Source: CAZDUS01 sp964609375 (GTDB lineage Bacteria; Verrucomicrobiota; Kiritimatiellia; CAIKKV01; CAITUY01). From it: 8,254 nucleotides of DNA. A model generated the notes under the pieces. That model was not told where the DNA came from. It did no database searches and saw only the letters and a program-made list of their open reading frames with translations. Below, one piece after another: positions 6,499-8,254 of the stretch (positions are counted from its first letter, which is position 1; every line of letters starts with the position of its first letter). The stretch lies in NCBI GenBank assembly GCA_964609375.1, contig CAZSSA010000095.1, positions 1 to 8,254 of the forward strand, written 5' to 3'. The translations under genes were made by a program, and so were the position numbers.

Positions 6499-8235
6499 CT
6501 AATGCCTCAACGAGAATTCCGCTGTATTAATCAACACCCACGCCAGATCGCAAACCGAATCCGCCAAGGGACGTTTCGACGACTTCAAATACTCGTCCGC
6601 CATCTGCAGTTCCTGTTGTGTCGGGAACCGGGACAGAATGCGCAAATAAAGCTCCTCAACGAGATTGGCGTTTTCCGCCACCAGGGCCGCTTCAACAGGC
6701 TTGTTTACCGCCGCTACGGCATTCGTCGACTCCCCTTGTCCCCTGCCAGCAAGCACCGTTTTTCCGGAAACGGCCACAGCAGGTTTCTTTTGATTCACCA
6801 ACTGCTTCAATGCCCCGCTTCTCTCGATTTTCCTCTGAATGTGGCTCGAGTTCAACAGATGCTGAGCTTGGAAAACCGATGGAACCGATGAACGCTCCGA
6901 TTCGTAGGAGGTGTTCCGGGCAGGCCGCCCGAACAACTCCAAAAACGGCGACTCAATGCTCCCATCAGACAGCGTAATGGCACGTTGGTCGTCCGGCAAA
7001 AAGGTAAACGGCTCCGGAATATTGCTCGTGTATTTTTCGCCTCCCCCGGTAATCTGGTTGATCGCATCCAGAAGGGGTTCCGCATCCAGCCGTCGGATAC
7101 GGTAACGCGCATATCCATCACCATCCTCCCTGTTGCCATCCGTCGGAATGGATGAGCGCTGGTATGTATCCGAATTCAGGATCAGGCGATAAATGTGCTT
7201 AAGATCAAAATGATGTGTAACCAGTTCCTTCTCCAGAAAAGCCAGCAGTTCAGGACTCCACGGCGGATTGGAGGCTCGCATGTCGTCCGGCTCATGCACT
7301 AATCCCCGACCCAATAACCAGTACCAGATACGATTAACGATGCACCGCGCGAACCAGGGATTCGTTGGCGCGGTCAGCCACCCGGCAAATGCCACCCTGG
7401 GGTCTTGGTCGGCGGCCAATTTGAACACCCGTCCGTCCGGCGTCCGGGGAACCACCGGGTTCCCGCCCGTGGCAGCGTTGGTCAACTGGCCCCCTGGATT
7501 AAAGAATACAATCTCTTCTTTCCATTCATCCGTACCCTTATACCCCACCTTGGCAAAGAAAGCCGACATCCCAAGAATCTGCTCATCCGTCAATCCGGCG
7601 TTCTCAAGCCGTACCCCCATGAACAAGAGCGCCACATTGTCGGCAATCTGCCGGGGCGTCCTGCCTTGAAAAGCCCGGTAGAAATTGGCGGGGGGATCAC
7701 GAAAATTACTGCCGGATCCCGTGAGCAGCTCCCTTACAAACTGGTCATATGGCTTGTTCTGCCGCAAGCTCTCCCGAACCCATCGATCATAGGCTTGAAC
7801 GGCATTGGGCCAGAGATTGCTGGGAAACTCTGCCTTGATGCGCAGAAGATCCCCCCACTTGAGTCCCCAATAGTCTGCAAATTCATCCCGCTCAAGCAAC
7901 GCATCGATCAAACGTGCCCTTTTCCGGGGATCCTTATTCGCCAAAAATCCACGGACCCGCTGCGAAGAGGGCAAAGTGCCAATGACATCAAGAAAGACCC
8001 GACGGATGAAAACCTCGTCAGAACACTTCTCGGAAGGGGAAATCCCTCTTTTCTTTAGCGTCGCCAGCACCAGTTCATCAATTCGGCGCGAAACGGTGGC
8101 CACCCCCGCAGGGTCCTCCCCGGGAAAAGCCTTCTCGCCAATAGCAGCCATTCCGCTCCTGCAAAACAAAAACAGGTAGCAGCCCAACCCCATCCACATG
8201 GCGAAACGTGTATTCTGGCGACTCATCCCCTCCAT
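6499..8235 (-). CDS. DUF1549-DUF1553 (PSCyt2-PSD1) exported protein, variant without heme motif
   Basis: 578 residues from ATG 8235. An N-terminal hydrophobic signal (about 11-31) is followed by DUF1549 (about 48-245: DELVLATLKKRGI, RRVFLDVIGTLPS, YWGLKWGDLLRIK, PYDQFVRELLTGSGSN) and DUF1553 (about 278-480: DPRVAFAGWLTAPTNPWFAR, IVNRIWYWLLGRGLVHEPDD, FDLKHIYRLILNSDTYQRSS, RRLDAEPLLDAINQITG, LFGRPAR, QAQHLLNSSHIQRKIERSG). There is no N-terminal PSCyt1 cytochrome domain, and the CxxCH stretch usual in DUF1549 is absent (GVRLENAGLTDEQILGMSAFF instead). An Ala/Val-rich linker (484-521) interrupts the C-terminal part before ELYLRILSRFPTQQE. These proteins are periplasmic or surface proteins of unknown reaction, nearly always beside DUF1501 genes. 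Start choice is uncertain: ATG 8247 follows AGGAGGG with no spacer, ATG 8235 has GGAGAG 4 nt upstream, and ATG 8226 is also possible. Confidence 0.92.
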   Translation of the reverse strand: MEGMSRQNTRFAMWMGLGCYLFLFCRSGMAAIGEKAFPGEDPAGVATVSRRIDELVLATLKKRGISPSEKCSDEVFIRRVFLDVIGTLPSSQRVRGFLANKDPRKRARLIDALLERDEFADYWGLKWGDLLRIKAEFPSNLWPNAVQAYDRWVRESLRQNKPYDQFVRELLTGSGSNFRDPPANFYRAFQGRTPRQIADNVALLFMGVRLENAGLTDEQILGMSAFFAKVGYKGTDEWKEEIVFFNPGGQLTNAATGGNPVVPRTPDGRVFKLAADQDPRVAFAGWLTAPTNPWFARCIVNRIWYWLLGRGLVHEPDDMRASNPPWSPELLAFLEKELVTHHFDLKHIYRLILNSDTYQRSSIPTDGNREDGDGYARYRIRRLDAEPLLDAINQITGGGEKYTSNIPEPFTFLPDDQRAITLSDGSIESPFLELFGRPARNTSYESERSSVPSVFQAQHLLNSSHIQRKIERSGALKQLVNQKKPAVAVSGKTVLAGRGQGESTNAVAAVNKPVEAALVAENANLVEELYLRILSRFPTQQELQMADEYLKSSKRPLADSVCDLAWVLINTAEFSLRH

Positions 8236-8239
8236 GAGA

Positions 8240-8254
8240 CTCTCCATCCCTCCT
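8240..8254 (-). promoter_or_regulatory. Purine-rich leader with ribosome binding sites of the DUF1549 gene
   Basis: AGGAGGG (8254-8248) touches ATG 8247, too close for use with that codon, and is 12 nt from ATG 8235. GGAGAG (8245-8240) is 4 nt from ATG 8235. The pair makes ATG 8235 the best-supported start, though not a certain one. Any promoter lies outside the window. Confidence 0.5.

Noticed and set aside
7405..8058. Plus-strand open frame of 217 codons
   Set aside because: Antisense to the conserved DUF1549/DUF1553 gene, with no recognisable motif or export signal.
1..8254. tRNA, rRNA, insertion sequence or phage genes
   Set aside because: No transposase, integrase, terminal inverted repeats or RNA-gene signatures were seen on either strand.

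Overview
The window holds four complete or nearly complete genes on the minus strand, one 5'-truncated minus-strand gene, and the 3' part of one plus-strand gene. One run of 100 Ns marks an assembly gap, so this is scaffolded draft sequence. The coding strand of the minus genes is G-rich and the plus strand visibly C-rich. The set of a DUF1549/DUF1553 protein, a Tat-exported DUF1501 protein and a PPC-domain exported protein is typical of the PVC group. The heme-motif-free subtype of DUF1549 points more to Verrucomicrobiota/Kiritimatiellota than to classical Planctomycetes. That placement is inference from gene content; no rRNA or taxonomic marker is present.

Layout. Positions 1-560 (+) carry the C-terminal part of an EpmA/GenX-type lysyl-tRNA-synthetase paralogue. 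Its frame runs, without a stop, through a striking heptanucleotide repeat at 29-84. It meets the convergent gene in a shared TTAA, so each stop lies inside the other gene's end. On the minus strand, in transcription order, are: a DUF1549-DUF1553 protein (8235-6499), a DUF1501 protein (6401-5022), a TIG/PPC exported protein (5025-2659, overlapping its predecessor by 4 nt), a Rid/chorismatase-like protein (2639-1596), and an omptin-like outer-membrane barrel (from inside the N gap down to 557). The spacings are 97 nt, a 4-nt overlap, 19 nt, and the gap, which fits a single operon.

How they may work together. The first three products are all predicted to leave the cytoplasm and form the recurrent, biochemically uncharacterised PVC surface/periplasm module. 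The Rid-family protein is cytoplasmic and its link to the module is unknown. The last gene encodes an outer-membrane beta-barrel that keeps all four residues of the omptin protease catalytic site. If it is active, the operon ends in a surface protease.

The points most worth following are the omptin-like protein with an intact Asp-Asp/Asp-His set in a probable PVC genome, and the in-frame 7-nt repeat array inside the EpmA-like gene, where gain or loss of one unit would shift the frame.
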